A stretch of 64,000 nucleotides of DNA from Synaphobranchus kaupii (lineage: Eukaryota; Chordata; Actinopteri; Anguilliformes; Synaphobranchidae): contig CM056376.1 of NCBI GenBank assembly GCA_029718625.1, positions 27,218,107 through 27,282,106 of the forward strand, given 5' to 3'. The notes beneath the pieces were generated by a model. It had not been told where the DNA came from. It was given only the letters and a program-made list of their open reading frames with translations, and made no database searches. The position numbers and the translations under genes are program-made. Shown here piece after piece: positions 1 through 12,700 of the stretch. Numbering within the stretch: position 1 is the stretch's first letter; each line of letters starts with the position of its first letter.

Positions 1-796
1 GACAAATCAAGCAGCGGTTAGCCAGCCGTTGCCTGCGTCCTGTGATGTGACGCTGGGAAAAGCAGCGAGGTTTGTCTCATCGTTTCAGTTTGCAGGACAG
101 ATTTCAGTCGCTTCCCGGAGGTATGTGTAAGAAAACAACCTGCAACAAGTCGCGGCGAAAATCGTCCCAAATGGATTTGGGGTGACAGCGAGCGAAAAGC
201 GTCCAGAGGATTTGAAACCGCCTCCTCTTATCCTTACCGCACGAGGTACAGGGTGGGTACAGGGGTGGGTACAGGGTGGACCCTGAGGAGAAATGTACAG
301 GATGTTAGGACTATGAGGCCCGACCGGCAGTTTTTTTCTGCGCAGCACATACAGTACCCTATTAGTCATAAAGTACTTTACACCTCAATTAACTGGGAGG
401 TACCCCCCCCCCCCCCAAAAGTTCCCCATTGCTTGTTACAGCTGTGGTGTCTGACTCAAGTCCCAGAAAGCCTCACTGCCTGTTGGTTTCTTCTGCGTTT
501 CAGCACTTAAGTGATTAATTTACAGTTTTTAGCCGGCACACTTTATCAGGAGTGACTTACAGTGGAAGCGCAAGCGCAAAGATCAGGGGTCGAGGGGTAG
601 TCCCAAGGGAAACGGCAAGTGCAAGAAGTGCAAACTCAATTGACTGAACTTGTGAAATACCCTGTTGAACATCATACTAAGTTACGCAAACATGAACATA
701 CTGTATCTAGAGTACCTAATGAGCATTGTAAATCATAATACAAACAAAGATCGCGTAACTGCAGGCTCTGAATACATAAAAATAAGGTACACCTAA

Positions 797-1886
797 CTGG
801 AGTTTGAGATCTCTGGTGTTGATGGAGCACAGGACCGGAGTTTGATATCTCTGGTGTAGATGGAGCGCAGGACTGGAGTTTGATATCTCTGGTGTAGATG
901 GAGCACAGGACTGGAGTTTGATATCTCTGGTGTAGATGGAGCGCAGGACTGGAGTTTGATATCTCTGGTGTAGATGGAGCGCAGGACTGGAGTTTGATAT
1001 CTCTGGTGTAGATGGAGCACAGGACCGGAGTTTGAGATCTCTGGTGTAGATGGAGCGCAGGACTGGAGTTTGATATCTCTGGTGTAGATGGAGCGCAGGA
1101 CCGGAGTTTGATATCTCTGGTGTAGATGGAGCGCAGGACTGGAGTTTGATATCTCTGGTGTAGATGGAGCGCAGGACTGGAGTTTGAGATCTCTGGTGTA
1201 GATGGAGCGCAGGACTGGAGTTTGATATCTCTGGTGTAGATGGAGCGCAGGACCGGAGTTTGATATCTCTGGTGTAGATGGAGCGCAGGACTGGAGTTTG
1301 ATATCTCTGGTGTAGATGGAGCGCAGGACTGGAGTTTGAGATATCTGGTGTAGATGGAGCACAGGACTGGAGTTTGATATCTCTGGTGTTGATGGAGCAC
1401 AGGACTGGAGTTTGAGATCTCTGGTGTAGATGGAGCGCAGGACTGGAGTTTGATATCTCTGGTGTAGATGGAGCGCAGGACCGGAGTTTGATATCTCTGG
1501 TGTAGATGGAGCGCAGGACTGGAGTTTGATATCTCTGGTGTAGATGGAGCGCAGGACTGGAGTTTGAGATATCTGGTGTAGATGGAGCACAGGACTGGAG
1601 TTTGATATCTCTGGTGTTGATGGAGCACAAGACTGGAGTTTGAGATCTCTGGTGTAGATGGAGCACAGGACTGGAGTTTGATATCTCTGGTGTTGATGGA
1701 GCACAGGACTGGAGTTTGAGATCTCTGGTGTAGATGGAGCACAGGACTGGAGTTTGAGATCTCTGGTGTAGATGGAGTGCAGGACTGGAGTTTGAGATCT
1801 CTGGTGTAGATGGAGCACAGGACTGGAGTTTGAGATCTCTGGTGTAGATGGAGCACAGGACTGGAGTTTGAGATCTGTGGTGTAGC
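797..1886. repeat. 38-bp minisatellite, about 28 copies, in zdhhc8 intron 1
   Basis: Head-to-tail units starting ctggagtttgagatctctgg and ending gtgtagatggagcacagga, with few variants (gat/gag, gcgcag/gcacag, tgta/tgtt). Because 38 is not a multiple of 3 and the unit has no stop on the minus strand, all three minus frames stay open for about 1 kb. This is a repeat artefact, not a gene. Confidence 0.95.
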
Positions 1887-4199
1887 AGGCCCTGTCCTAT
1901 TTTTTCCCCTCGCCCTTAAATGTTGTCTGAAAGTCTGCAGCCGGTAGCCAGCTATGCATAAAACATTCCCTTTCCAAGGACAGCAGGGCCTTAATCTGCT
2001 TTGGAAACAAGGTTTCGAGATTTAGTGAGGTAAGGCGGTCCTTGTGGCCATGGGTCATTAAGCTGCCCCTGTTCCCACAAAAAATAATCATGGAGGTCAT
2101 GTGATATATTAGGCCTTGTCTGGGGGACAAACGGACCTCCATATTTGCGAAGCTGAGTTTCCAGCCAATTGGCTTTCTGATTCAGCGCCTGTGATTGAAG
2201 ACACTGCATACGATCAAAAAGCCATTCAACTTTCCGGGAGGACAAGCTCAAAGAACGTGGCAATTCACAGGGTTCAAAAGTTGGGGTGGCATGACCGGTA
2301 CAGTGAAAGCAACGTCCACAAGGAACTCTCTAGTTTCTTGCTGTGATTGGTGGTTCAAGTCCAGGTCATGAATTAAAATAAAAAATAATTAAAATGGTCC
2401 AAATAATTAGAATTTTACTGCACCACATGGTTATATGTTCAGCTTGTTTGTTTCTGCACCGTGCTCACGATTGATAACAATGACGGGCGAATCACAGGTG
2501 CTTGTTTAGGATGAAGAACCCAACACAACTTGTTGTATACATGAACACGCCTTCAGCCTGGATAAGATATGCACAGGGTTTTAAGTACATGTATTTGATA
2601 CATGTACTTACATGTGTGCCATGTATGTATTTCATAAGTAATATAAGTTGCTCACCTCTTTATGTTCTATGATTTATCCCTCTGTGCTGCCTGCAAAGCA
2701 ACCTACACCTTATTTTGTCTTTTTAATCCCTCGTCTAGAGCCGTGTTTGAATCGATAAGAGAGCGATCGATGGCTGTACTCTCCACCTTTGGTTTTTCAG
2801 GTCACTTCTCTTTATTTCACCACAGCCTGGCGGATATGGGTGCCAGCCAGGATTTTAAAAAGCTAAAAGGTTCACGGTTCTTAATTGTCTTGTTCCTTTG
2901 GCTGCCTCTGTTTGTGGAAGCCCATTTGTCCAGGGGAGGTCTTTCCTCTACGTGGTCTTCACCTGTTCAGGATCGCTCCCGGTCAGCCTTGCAGGTGGTC
3001 CACTGAAGCGGTTCCTGTTAAACTGCGACGGTCCGCCTCCGTTTGTGTTTGCGCTGGTGAGAGATGCCGCTGTTGCCACATCCTGGGGGCCGTAGAATCC
3101 CTGTGATAACTAGAAAAAAGCCCCCACAGTTTGCCACTCATTCAGCCCTGAAGGAGCACATGTTACTGTTAACACTATGCAGTGTTACTCTTAACACTAT
3201 GCAGTGTTGTTCTGAAAACTGTGACCTGGATTCAATAGACACTACATTTTTTTTTCTTCATCGCTTGCACAATGTGACCAGTGAAGTGGGAAACTTGTGT
3301 GACACAAATCAATCTCAAACAGTTGCATTTTATTTTTAATTATGATGTAATTCAATATCTCTGTATTGAAAATGTCGCTTCTGTCGCTTCTCAGTGTGTC
3401 GCTTCTCTCTGAACACTGCGTGCAGCACATTCAAGATCGTGAGTGTTAAAGGATCTGAATAACTTTGCCACATTTCTGTTACCCTGTTAACGCTGTGTCC
3501 TTTTCCTCTGGCCGTGACCAGTCACCTGACCTTCTGACATCAGCGCCGTTTGAGGAAGTGACACCAAAGCGATGGAACTGGCATTGCGAACATCTCTTAG
3601 CGACCCCATTAAAGAGCCATTTAGGACTTAGAGCCTAGTTAACCTTTCGGCTCTTGCGCCTTGTTTGCAGCCCTACTGACAATAAATATGCCCTTTGACG
3701 TAATTATTTTAGCCTCAGCGGGCAGTCCTGCCCAAGTCACGGAAGGAGAATTACAGCTTGAGCTCTCGGAGCTGGGGTTCCGCTGTTTCGGAAGTTGGCG
3801 GCCGCCGCTCAAAGTGCATGCTGGGTAAAATGCACAACCCGCGAGGGTGAATGTCGTGCCATCCGCTGTCGTCTGGCAGATGCTTTTAGCTAAAGCGACA
3901 TACAAAAAGTTTAATATGGAAATGAAACAGCGCAAGAGCTAAAGATTAGAGGCAAAGTTACAGGTGAATAACCGCCAAGGTGTGTTCCTGGACACCTGCA
4001 ACACTGGCTCTGGAGACAGGGGGCCGGGAGTGGAACAGGGAGTGGCCTGGGCTAGAGCAAGCGAGTGGCATTAGGGCAATAGAGAGGGTTTGGGGCAAGT
4101 TAGAAGGGTCGGGACACTTGCCCTAAACCATCTCCTTTGCTTTAAAAAGTTAGAGCAGAATTGTCTGCTTACCTTTCATATTTTTGCTTTATTCTGACA
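1887..4199. other. zdhhc8 intron 1, no gene seen
   Basis: No coding exon or known element recognised. It contains a perfect 12-bp-arm palindrome at 2583-2609 (aagtacatgtat / atacatgtactt) and a short tandem duplication with gttaacactatgcagtgtt-like units near 3167-3207. Confidence 0.5.
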
Positions 4200-4414
4200 C
4201 ACTCTCAGAAATAAAGGTACATTTTTTTTGTTTAAGGAACAAATTTCCCAAATGTACCCTGAAAGTACAATAGTGTTATATGGATACTAATAAGCACCTT
4301 TTCAACAAAAAAAAGGCACAAATTATTTATGTATTGCTGGCTAGGGGTACAGTTTTATGTACCTATAGGGTACTACCCCAGTGACAAGCGTTTGTACCTT
4401 TTTTTCTGAGAGTG
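4200..4414. mobile_element. MITE with inverted ends cactctcagaaa...
   Basis: Non-autonomous DNA transposon remnant. The left end cactctcagaaataaaggta and the right end, reverse complement cactctcagaaaaaaaggta, are inverted repeats of about 20 bp, and the interior is AT-rich without an ORF. Superfamily not determined. Confidence 0.75.
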
Positions 4415-4417
4415 CAG

Positions 4418-4638
4418 GTAGAGAACAGAGAGTGTAACAGGTAGAGAGCAGAGAGTGTAACAGGTAGAGAGCAGAAAGTGTAACAGGTAGAGAGCAGAGA
4501 GTGTAACAGGTAGAGAGCAGAGAGTGTAACAGGTAGAGAGCAGAGAGTGTAACAGGTAGAGAGCAGAGAGTGTAACAGGTAGAGAGCAGAGAGTGTAACA
4601 GGTAGGGGAAGAGAGTGTAACAGGTAGGGGAAGAGATC
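4418..4638. repeat. 23-bp minisatellite, about 9.5 copies
   Basis: Unit gtagagagcagagagtgta plus acag. It begins directly at the right end of the preceding MITE, and the gagagtg of the unit resembles the MITE terminus. Confidence 0.93.
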
Positions 4639-5015
4639 ACAGCTCAGAAGGTGGCACGGTGGAGGATCGAAGCCCTGGGATGGGGGAGGGAGGGAGGATT
4701 GTATAATGGCTGAGAGTCAACTGTCCTAGGGACTGCACCGCACGTCTCGCCTGAGCTGGGTGTAAACGCCGCCCCCTCAGATTGACCGGGGTGCCGCACA
4801 CGGAGTCTTTCGGGGACACGTACGTGGACCTTCGGCTGGGTTTCGCCCCGTCCACTGCCAGCACTCATTAGCCTGCTGGTCCTCACCTTGCACATACATC
4901 TGATTTATTGAGCAAAGGCAAGGGCAGGAGGCTGGCTGGCCATTCATAGTGAAGACCCTGCAATGCAGAATTGGAGCTGGCGCTGTGTGTGTCCTCATAC
5001 TGTGTCTGTACACAA

Positions 5016-5119
5016 GTGTGTATGTGTGTGTGTGTGTGTGTTTATATGTGTATGTGTATGATTGTGATTGTGTGTGCTCAACTGTGTGTGTCTGTACGTG
5101 TCTGTGCTTGTGCGCGTGT

Positions 5120-5150
<31 letters not shown>

Positions 5151-5330
5151 CATGTGCATGTTTACATGTGAATGTGTATGTTTGTCTCTGTATCAGTTAC
5201 TGTCTATGTCTGCGCGTGCATGATTGTACCTGTATGCATATTCATGTCTGTGTGCAGGTTTGTGAATGCCATTGTGTCTATGTATATGATTGTGTGTGTG
5301 CATTGTCGGGTATGAGTTTACGCACGTTTC
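5016..5330. repeat. TG-rich microsatellite region
   Basis: Interrupted (TG)n with perfect runs at 5027-5041 and 5118-5150. The encoded Cys/Val frames are artefacts. Confidence 0.9.
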
Positions 5331-6637
5331 TGAGATGAGAGCTCTTTTTATGTTTGTGTATTTATAGCAGGTCACCTGCCACTTGCGAGCCTGTCCGCTT
5401 CATTGGCAGTAAACTAACCCCGCCTCGCGTCAATCCATCACTGTTGACCTGTATCAACCCCTTCATCCAAGTACCGTGCTCTAGGGATCAATGTGTGCAT
5501 GTCATAAATTAGATTACGCCCCTAATCTCAAAGGACAGCAAGCGGTATGAAACAAGCGAGGAGAATGCAGACACAAGCGCTCAGATCACATTATGACAAT
5601 CGACTCTTGGTGGAAGACATCATTGGACGTTCACTATTAAGATGCACTGTCTGTAAACAGTGGGTGTAAGAGGATTTATTTTGGCGTACTGCTCAAAGGG
5701 GCACCTTGGGTTGTTTATTGAGGAAATTAATCCCTGGGAAGGTTTGTGGTTGGACAGAGTAAAGATGCCTATTTGGGGCTAGCAAGGCAAAGTGTGTCCA
5801 CCGGGGAAAAGGTATTACAGATTTTATTTCTGAAGCCATGAAAAGAGGGAAAAAATATTATATTATTCTTATTTGAGAATTAATTCCATCAGGCATACTA
5901 TTTTGACTTTGTGAATAGCCAATTAATTTGGTTTAAAAAAGATGTATTTATAGTTTTACCGGTCCATACATGCTGGCCACTTTTGCGTGGAAGACACTGC
6001 AAACAAAGAAAATCAGTCCAGTCGATCTTTACTTGCAAAATCCTTTTTCCGCAAAACTGTAACATTTAATTTCAAGCGCCAAGGTCTTGTATGCATAAGA
6101 AATAAAAGTCGTTTTAACTTTGGCTGTACCGATGTCACCCTCCCTTGTCTGGGGCGCGGCATCGGCGGTCTGTGCTTAGCCCCGCCCCCAGCGGGCTGGC
6201 AGCCATCAGCGAGCCTGGGAAGCGGCAGCCCTGCGGCCTTCACGTTGGCTACAGTACAGTACAGTACAGAGAGTCTGCCTGCCAACATTCAGCATCCTGT
6301 CCTCCCACTCTGCCTGCACACATTCCAGGAAATACGATATCTATGGTGGCATCGCACCAGCGCTGAACCCAAGTACAGGATTGTCCTGACGTACCCCCCC
6401 CCCCCCCCCCCCCGTGCTCTGGTGTCGGCTGGGTGCTCGGTTTGCCTGGAACTTTTAAAAAAAGCTAAATAAGATCTGCGCCCGCACGCCTGCCTCGTTA
6501 TTCGCGGAACCTGGAGAGGGGTGGGGGGTTCAGTGTAGGGGCTGTTCCCTTTGCTGTGAGGCTCGCCCTGTTTTACAGGGATTAAAATAAACAAGGTTTT
6601 ACTGCCTGGGCTGACAGGCTTAAGTAAACACACACTT
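5331..6637. other. zdhhc8 intron 1, no gene seen
   Basis: Unrecognised intronic sequence with a short (gtaca)n run near 6250-6270 and a 20-base C tract at 6394-6413. Confidence 0.45.
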
Positions 6638-6911
6638 TTGCGTTTGTGTGTGTGTATGTGTGTATGCGTGTGCTTGTGTACATGTACAGTATGTGTGTGC
6701 TTGTGTACATGTATCTGTGCTTGTGTGCACGCATCTGTGTGTATGAGTTTTTGTGCGAATGTGTGTGTATGTGTGTGTGCATCTGTGTGTGTGAATGTGT
6801 GTATATGTGTGCGTGCAACTGTGTGTGAGTTTGTGTGTGAATGTGTGTGCATGAGTGTGTTTGCTTGCATGCATGTTTGCGTGTGTGTGCTTGTGTGTGT
6901 GTGTGTGTGAA
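6638..6911. repeat. TG-rich microsatellite region
   Basis: About 270 bp of interrupted (TG)n/(TGCG)n sequence in zdhhc8 intron 1. Confidence 0.9.
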
Positions 6912-7547
6912 GGGAAGAGGCTTGCAGTGCAGGGTGTTATATTTTTATCTATAACTCCACGCTGCGGTGAAGATGTCACAGCTCGTCTATAAGAAACGTG
7001 TTTCAAAGCTTTTGTCCCAGTGGGAATGTGCAGTACTCTGGGGTTTTTCCACTAGCAACTATCAGCACTGCTGAAAACTGCTGTGTGTGTGTGTTTGAAC
7101 CTTCACTTCCTCACACTGGGATTTGGCAATATTGTGAGTTTCATGCCTGATGTCTGGGTATATACAGTAGTTTCGATGAATTTATCTCTGGGTGTTTGTA
7201 CCGACTTCAGATCAATTAATCGACGAACAGACACATACAAAATGTAGTCATTGTTGCGTGTCTCTGCTGTTGTTTACCTGGAACATGATTACCTGTCCTA
7301 CACCTGCTGGGTGCTGTTTACTCACCACTCCTTCGGAATTCCCTGACAAAAGCATTCCAAAACGTGTCATCGTCTTTTGCTCCAATTAACAGTTTTCAAC
7401 CCAGAGGTCCAAAAATGAACCAAAATGATTTTTATTTTTATTTTTTTACTGTTGTTCATGTTTGAGTTTGTATGCCGTGCTGTCTCTGATTTTGTTGCTG
7501 ATATAGTAGTATTATAAACAGACGTTTTGTCTGGTTTCATTCTCCAG

Positions 7548-7669
7548 GTGTCCCTGGTTAACTCGCGCCGTCTCGCCTGCTGTGCCCCTGTACAATGGCA
7601 TCGTCTTCCTCTTCGTTTTGGCCAACTTCAGCATGGCCACCTTCATGGACCCTGGAGTCATTCCGAGAG
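7548..7669 (+). CDS. zdhhc8: zdhhc8 exon 2 (first visible coding exon)
   Basis: Acceptor cag ends at 7547 and donor gtaaga starts at 7670. The exon starts in phase 1 and reads [17 protein letters not shown], then [21 protein letters not shown]: the end of the first membrane span, the loop and the second membrane span. The last base begins the Ala codon completed by exon 3. Confidence 0.93.
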
Positions 7670-8520
7670 GTAAGAGTCTGTATACCTGCCTCCTTTCTCT
7701 CTGTCTCTCTCTGTCTCTCTCTCTCGCTCTCTTTATCTGTCTCTCTCTTCTTTCTGTCTCTTCTCTCACTCTTCTCTCTCTCTCAAAATTTGAATGAAAT
7801 GAAAATTGAAGCACCACTTTCAAAATTATGTAATATAAGATAGAATACCATTAAAATACATGTTAAATATGTTAAACACAATAAAGCAGCCAAGCACACA
7901 CCCCATGCCCCCCCCCCCCCCACCCCCCAAAAAAAACAAATTACCTGCCAACACTGTCCTTAAGCTATTTGGCAGAGAGTCCCATAACTGTCACACAACC
8001 CATGCACCTCTTCCTCTCCTGGATGGATGGGGATATTGCCTCTGTCTGAGGGGACATCTATTTGAACTATTTTATCTCCATATTTTTAGGAATAGTCCTC
8101 CCTCATGGCTGTGTATTTTTATCGGGGTGAAAGGAAATGCCCATCTGTCCATGTCGCCTGCTATTCGCTGAAGCAGCTGTTCTCCGGCCAATCACGACTT
8201 TCCACACCCCTTTTCCGTAGCAAGGCTGTCATCGCTGAATTTGCTCTTTCTTAGACGTCTTTATATCTTTTGGATTGTTTATTGTTTGGTCTTACTTTGG
8301 TCTCATTTCATGTTTGTGTTTAAGGCCTGATAGCGCTGACGTTTCATTATAGAATTTTGCTTCAAGGGTCCAATTTTCTGTATAGTTGTTTTTTTAAAGG
8401 ACGGTTTCAATTATTTTTTCTTTCGATTACCAATTTAGATATTTGATTTTTCTTTTTTTCTTTATCAGACTCACTTTTTGCCTGGCTATCTCATTTTCTT
8501 TCTTTCTTTCTTTCTTTTTT

Positions 8521-8555
<35 letters not shown>

Positions 8556-9683
8556 GCTGTTTGTTTCCCTCATTCATTCCTTCCATTTATGTTCCAGCGG
8601 TTTTGTCCTGAGGATTGAGTTTCACGGTTCGGTCACATTTTAGTGGATTTACGCCTCTACATCTATGAACTCATTACTTGGCAGAATGAACTAGTTTAAC
8701 GCGCCGTACCTCAGCAGTTGATTCGGAGGCCCCTGGGCACAGCTTTCTTTATCACAGAGAACGGGTCACCACTGCCCAGAGGAACCCCCATTCTGAATAG
8801 AGTGTCGCCCCGACGACTCCCACTAAAATCCGCAGAGGACGTGAGCACCTTCCCTCACCTCACCCCCCCCCCCCCCACCCCCCAACTTCAATTAAAAAAG
8901 AAACCGACAAAAGAAGAACCGCGTCACGTCAAGGACAATGGGGGCTGCGTCCCCCTTATTGCTGTCAAGTGACAACCCCCCCCCCCCCCCCCCAGTGTTT
9001 CCTCAGACCTAGTTATTATAAATGGTGCCATGGACTTAGCAGTGATTCAGCTAAGGTGCCGGCAGCCATTTTGGCTCAGGGTGACATTTCTTTCCTCACA
9101 TCCCCCTTTTCATAAGGACACAGGGTGACAAAAGCCCAGCCTCAACAACTGACCTTGATAGTCATCATCTAGTAATGCAGTTGGTTTGGCCGAATTCACT
9201 CAGGCCTTATATCTTCTGCCAAAGCAAGAGTTTATAAAATGTAATTTGAATAGAATTCCCACCCAATCCAAGGATGTTCGGTGTGGTTTTTGGTTTTTTG
9301 ATGCTTTACTGTGCGGTAATATCAACCTCTGTCAGTATCGCTGTGTAAACAATGTCTCCTAAGTACACACAAAAAACAGGTAAAAAATTACGAGGGAATT
9401 TGTGTTTCTGTTTCCCGTTCCAGTAAGATTCTAACCTCAAGGGAAAACTTCACGTTCACACCTCACATCACAGGCAAACTCCCAGCATGCCTTTCTCCAC
9501 AAGAACATGTCTCGCCTTTCTCAAAAAACGACTCTAGTGTCATGAGCATGTCGTTGGACATAAAGACGACGTTCACAATCCTGGCTTCGACGCGCAAGCC
9601 TTTTGCCGATTCTCATCCCCGAGCTGAAGAGGCTGTAAGCCTTTAAAAGCACAAGGACCTGCTGGCCCCATAGTGTGATGCTT

Positions 9684-9732
<49 letters not shown>

Positions 9733-12700
9733 GCGCATGTGTGTACTCGATGTCTGCAGCTGTGGTGAGCAGACTGATGGGCTTCCAACGCAGTTGTATA
9801 TTCCAATATGCTCATTCAGTATCAATGTAGACCATCTAAGCCAGTTCTCACGGCAAAACAGCCATCTCCAATCATATATGAACATAAATACTTTGAGAGA
9901 TATAAACGAAGAGGCGTTATTCTGTCACCTATCATCACTGTCTCAACTCTGACCCCACTACAGTAGAGTCGGTGGCTGTAGCAAGATGCACATACATATG
10001 CATATAACGACCAACCCCAATTAAAGGGGTGTTCCCTAAAAATGACTGTTACGAGAGTGGCAGTTTATATTCAGACTATGTCAGCAAGGTTCTGTGCTGT
10101 GCGCATGCGTGAGAGAGGGTGTGAAATTGAATGTTCAAACAGGATTCCACGCTAATCAGAGTTCTACGCTAGCTAGATTTATCCAGTTAGCGCCCGTTAA
10201 TTTTCAGGAGAAAATGCTCTTAAAATGGCGCTTTTGAGCGACAGGTCATTGATCTGCAAAAAGGAAAAGGAATGTGACTCAAGTGGTACTCAAGCTGGTC
10301 TCTTCTGTACAATTGCATGTTGTTTTACCTCTTGTCATTATCTTCAGACCCCTGTGCTGTCAATATTTATTAGATATTTATTAGAAAATGTACTCATGGG
10401 AGAGTGTTTAGTGTTAATTTGGTGGCCCTTATAGCCCTGGCTTTATGAATGTCTGATAATGGTCTGGTTCCTCTCTTGGGTTTTACTTTCTCATTTGCTT
10501 TCAGTATGCTGACATTAGAACAGTGGCTGTACGAGCCTCCCAGCTTCCACAAATGTTTTTAAGCTTCATTTTAAAGCCTAAAGACATATTAACCGTCATA
10601 TTATGTTCCGGGTCAATTTGACCCGATTCAGTGTTTGACCGGTTAACCTTATTTTTTCATCTTGACAATATATGATTTTTCCTAATTTGTTGGGATTAAA
10701 TAGTAAAGACACAATGCTATATTATAAGTCCTGCACCAACTTTGTATACAGAGGTGTTGTGTGGGGTAGCTGTATGAAATGTAAGAAAATACACAAACTT
10801 TTTTGTTTTTATCTCAGATTTTTGTGGGTATTTCTGGTGGCACTTTCCCATAAAGGTTTTAAACTTCACAAACTTTCACTTACCTCAGACTCTAAAATGA
10901 GATGTTTAATATTTATTTTTATAATTTTTATTTAAAAAAAATTCTATTACAATAGTTTTGTGTCAGTTTAAACTTTTGGGGTCAATTTGACCCAAACATA
11001 AAAGGCAAACAAAGGGTTAATGAGCAACAGCTTTTTCCCGCCAGTTTACATTTTCATTTGCCACAGTTCCACAAAGCTAGCTGTCACATGCTTGTTTTTA
11101 CGTCTCCGTGACAGCGGACGAAGACGAGGACAAAGACGACGACTTCCGGGCGCCTCTGTACAAGAACGTGGAGATCAAGGGGATCCAGGTTCGGATGAAG
11201 TGGTGCACCTCCTGCCACTTCTATAGACCCCCCCGATGTTCCCACTGCAGCGTGTGTGACAACTGTGTGGAGGTGAGGAAGAGGAGGGGTGCAGTGTGTG
11301 TGACAACTGTGTGGAGGTGCGGAAGAGAGGAGGAGCAGGGGGGTGAGTTATAGAGAGAGAGGGGGAGAGCGGGAGTGAGACGGAGAGAGGAGGGAGTGAA
11401 GGAGGAGAAAAGGAGGGAAGGAGAGGGAGCAAGGTGAGGAGGAGAAGTGGTGGGGGAGGAGAAAGTGGGAGAGAAATGGATAGAGCAGGGGAGAGAGAGG
11501 AGAGAGAGAGGAGAGAGAGTGGGAGAGAGTTGGAAAGAGAGGGGGAACTTAGAGAGTGGGATAGATGGACAAAGAGAGAGAATGAGGGGGAGAGATTGAT
11601 GGAGAGATGAGAGAGAGGCTCCCTGCCAGCTCTCCAATCATCAGCAGCTGACTCCTGTAGACTAGCTGCATGTTGTTCTAACCTACATTGCACTTGTAGT
11701 CCAACATTCAGCCAGAACACTCATCCCACTGGATCGTATTACTCTACTGTTTACAAGAAGCTTAAGTCACCTGGATTAAACCTCCCACACGTTTTTACAG
11801 TCTGCAGTCCTTCTTTAATTTAAATACTTTATTTTATTTATTTTATTCTATCACCTCTTCCCTTCTGTGTTGCATGTTTTACCTGAACACTCCGCTCCGA
11901 GACAAGGCAGAAGTTGTGTTTTAGACGTGCAGCCTAAATTGGTCAAGCTGGTTTAAGCTGTGTTTTCAACAATTCTAGCTGGTTTTAGCCGGTCGACCTG
12001 TTCACCATCCTATAGTCACCTAGTCCACCAGTCTGACCACCAGCTTACTGTACCAGCTTATCCAGCTTTGACAAGCCACAGACCAGCTATGATCAGTTAG
12101 AAGTGTCGAAAACACAGCTTAAACCAGCTTAGAATCTGAGCTGTCTTAGGGAGGAAGGCGGGGGAATCGCATAGATTCCACTATAGTGATTGAAACTGTA
12201 AATCTACGCAGAATAACTTCGCCTAGAGTAGGGATTCCTACGGAGGACATATTTACAACGTGGATTTAACCCAAGAAATTGGGTCAGCAGGATTCCTGAA
12301 TTCAATGCACTTCTGGTGCACAATCGCATGGACTTAATATAGCCAATAATTTTTGGGTAATTGCCACAATACTGCTCCTTCACCGGCAATGCACCACATT
12401 TTTAGCCCAGCCCAGAACCTGACTGTGCTCAAATGATAAAGTTTACCTGGTGTTTACCATTGTAGCGCCATGCAGAGCTTATAGATTTCTCAGATCTTTC
12501 TATAACTCCACGCTCTGTTCGCTCAGTTTCGATTGGTTTAGATGTATATAGTATACGGCAGCTATCCGTGTTTTCTTTCCGTGATAAATGTAACATTCTG
12601 CTGTTGACAGCGGTTGCTATCACACTTCAATAGAGTGAGAGAATGGTGCAGCTATTAGGCCTACTTAGCCTGGGTTATGGGCACATCCCCCCCAAACTAT

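Larger units (their letters stand above)
7670..11114 (+). other. zdhhc8: zdhhc8 intron 2
   Basis: Contains CT-rich runs (7680-7790 and 8490-8555), C tracts of 14-18 bases at 7908, 8863 and 8976, (CA)21 at 9688-9729, and the TTAA-flanked MITE at 10589-11019. No other gene seen. Confidence 0.6.

Noticed and set aside
672..1856. Three long minus-strand open frames of 316-394 codons
   Set aside because: They are the three frames of the 38-bp minisatellite. The unit has no stop, and every frame gives the same permuted peptide.
6289..7006. His/Thr-rich and Cys/Val-rich open frames
   Set aside because: They are six-frame translations of a TG/CA microsatellite.
1..7547. Search for the first zdhhc8 coding exon (KYIPVATAA-type sequence)
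   Set aside because: No matching frame was found on the plus strand; it must be upstream of the window.
7582..7797. Start of zdhhc8 at 7582 or 7595
   Set aside because: These are internal codons of exon 2. Homology extends upstream to 7548 and across an acceptor site, so the gene starts earlier.
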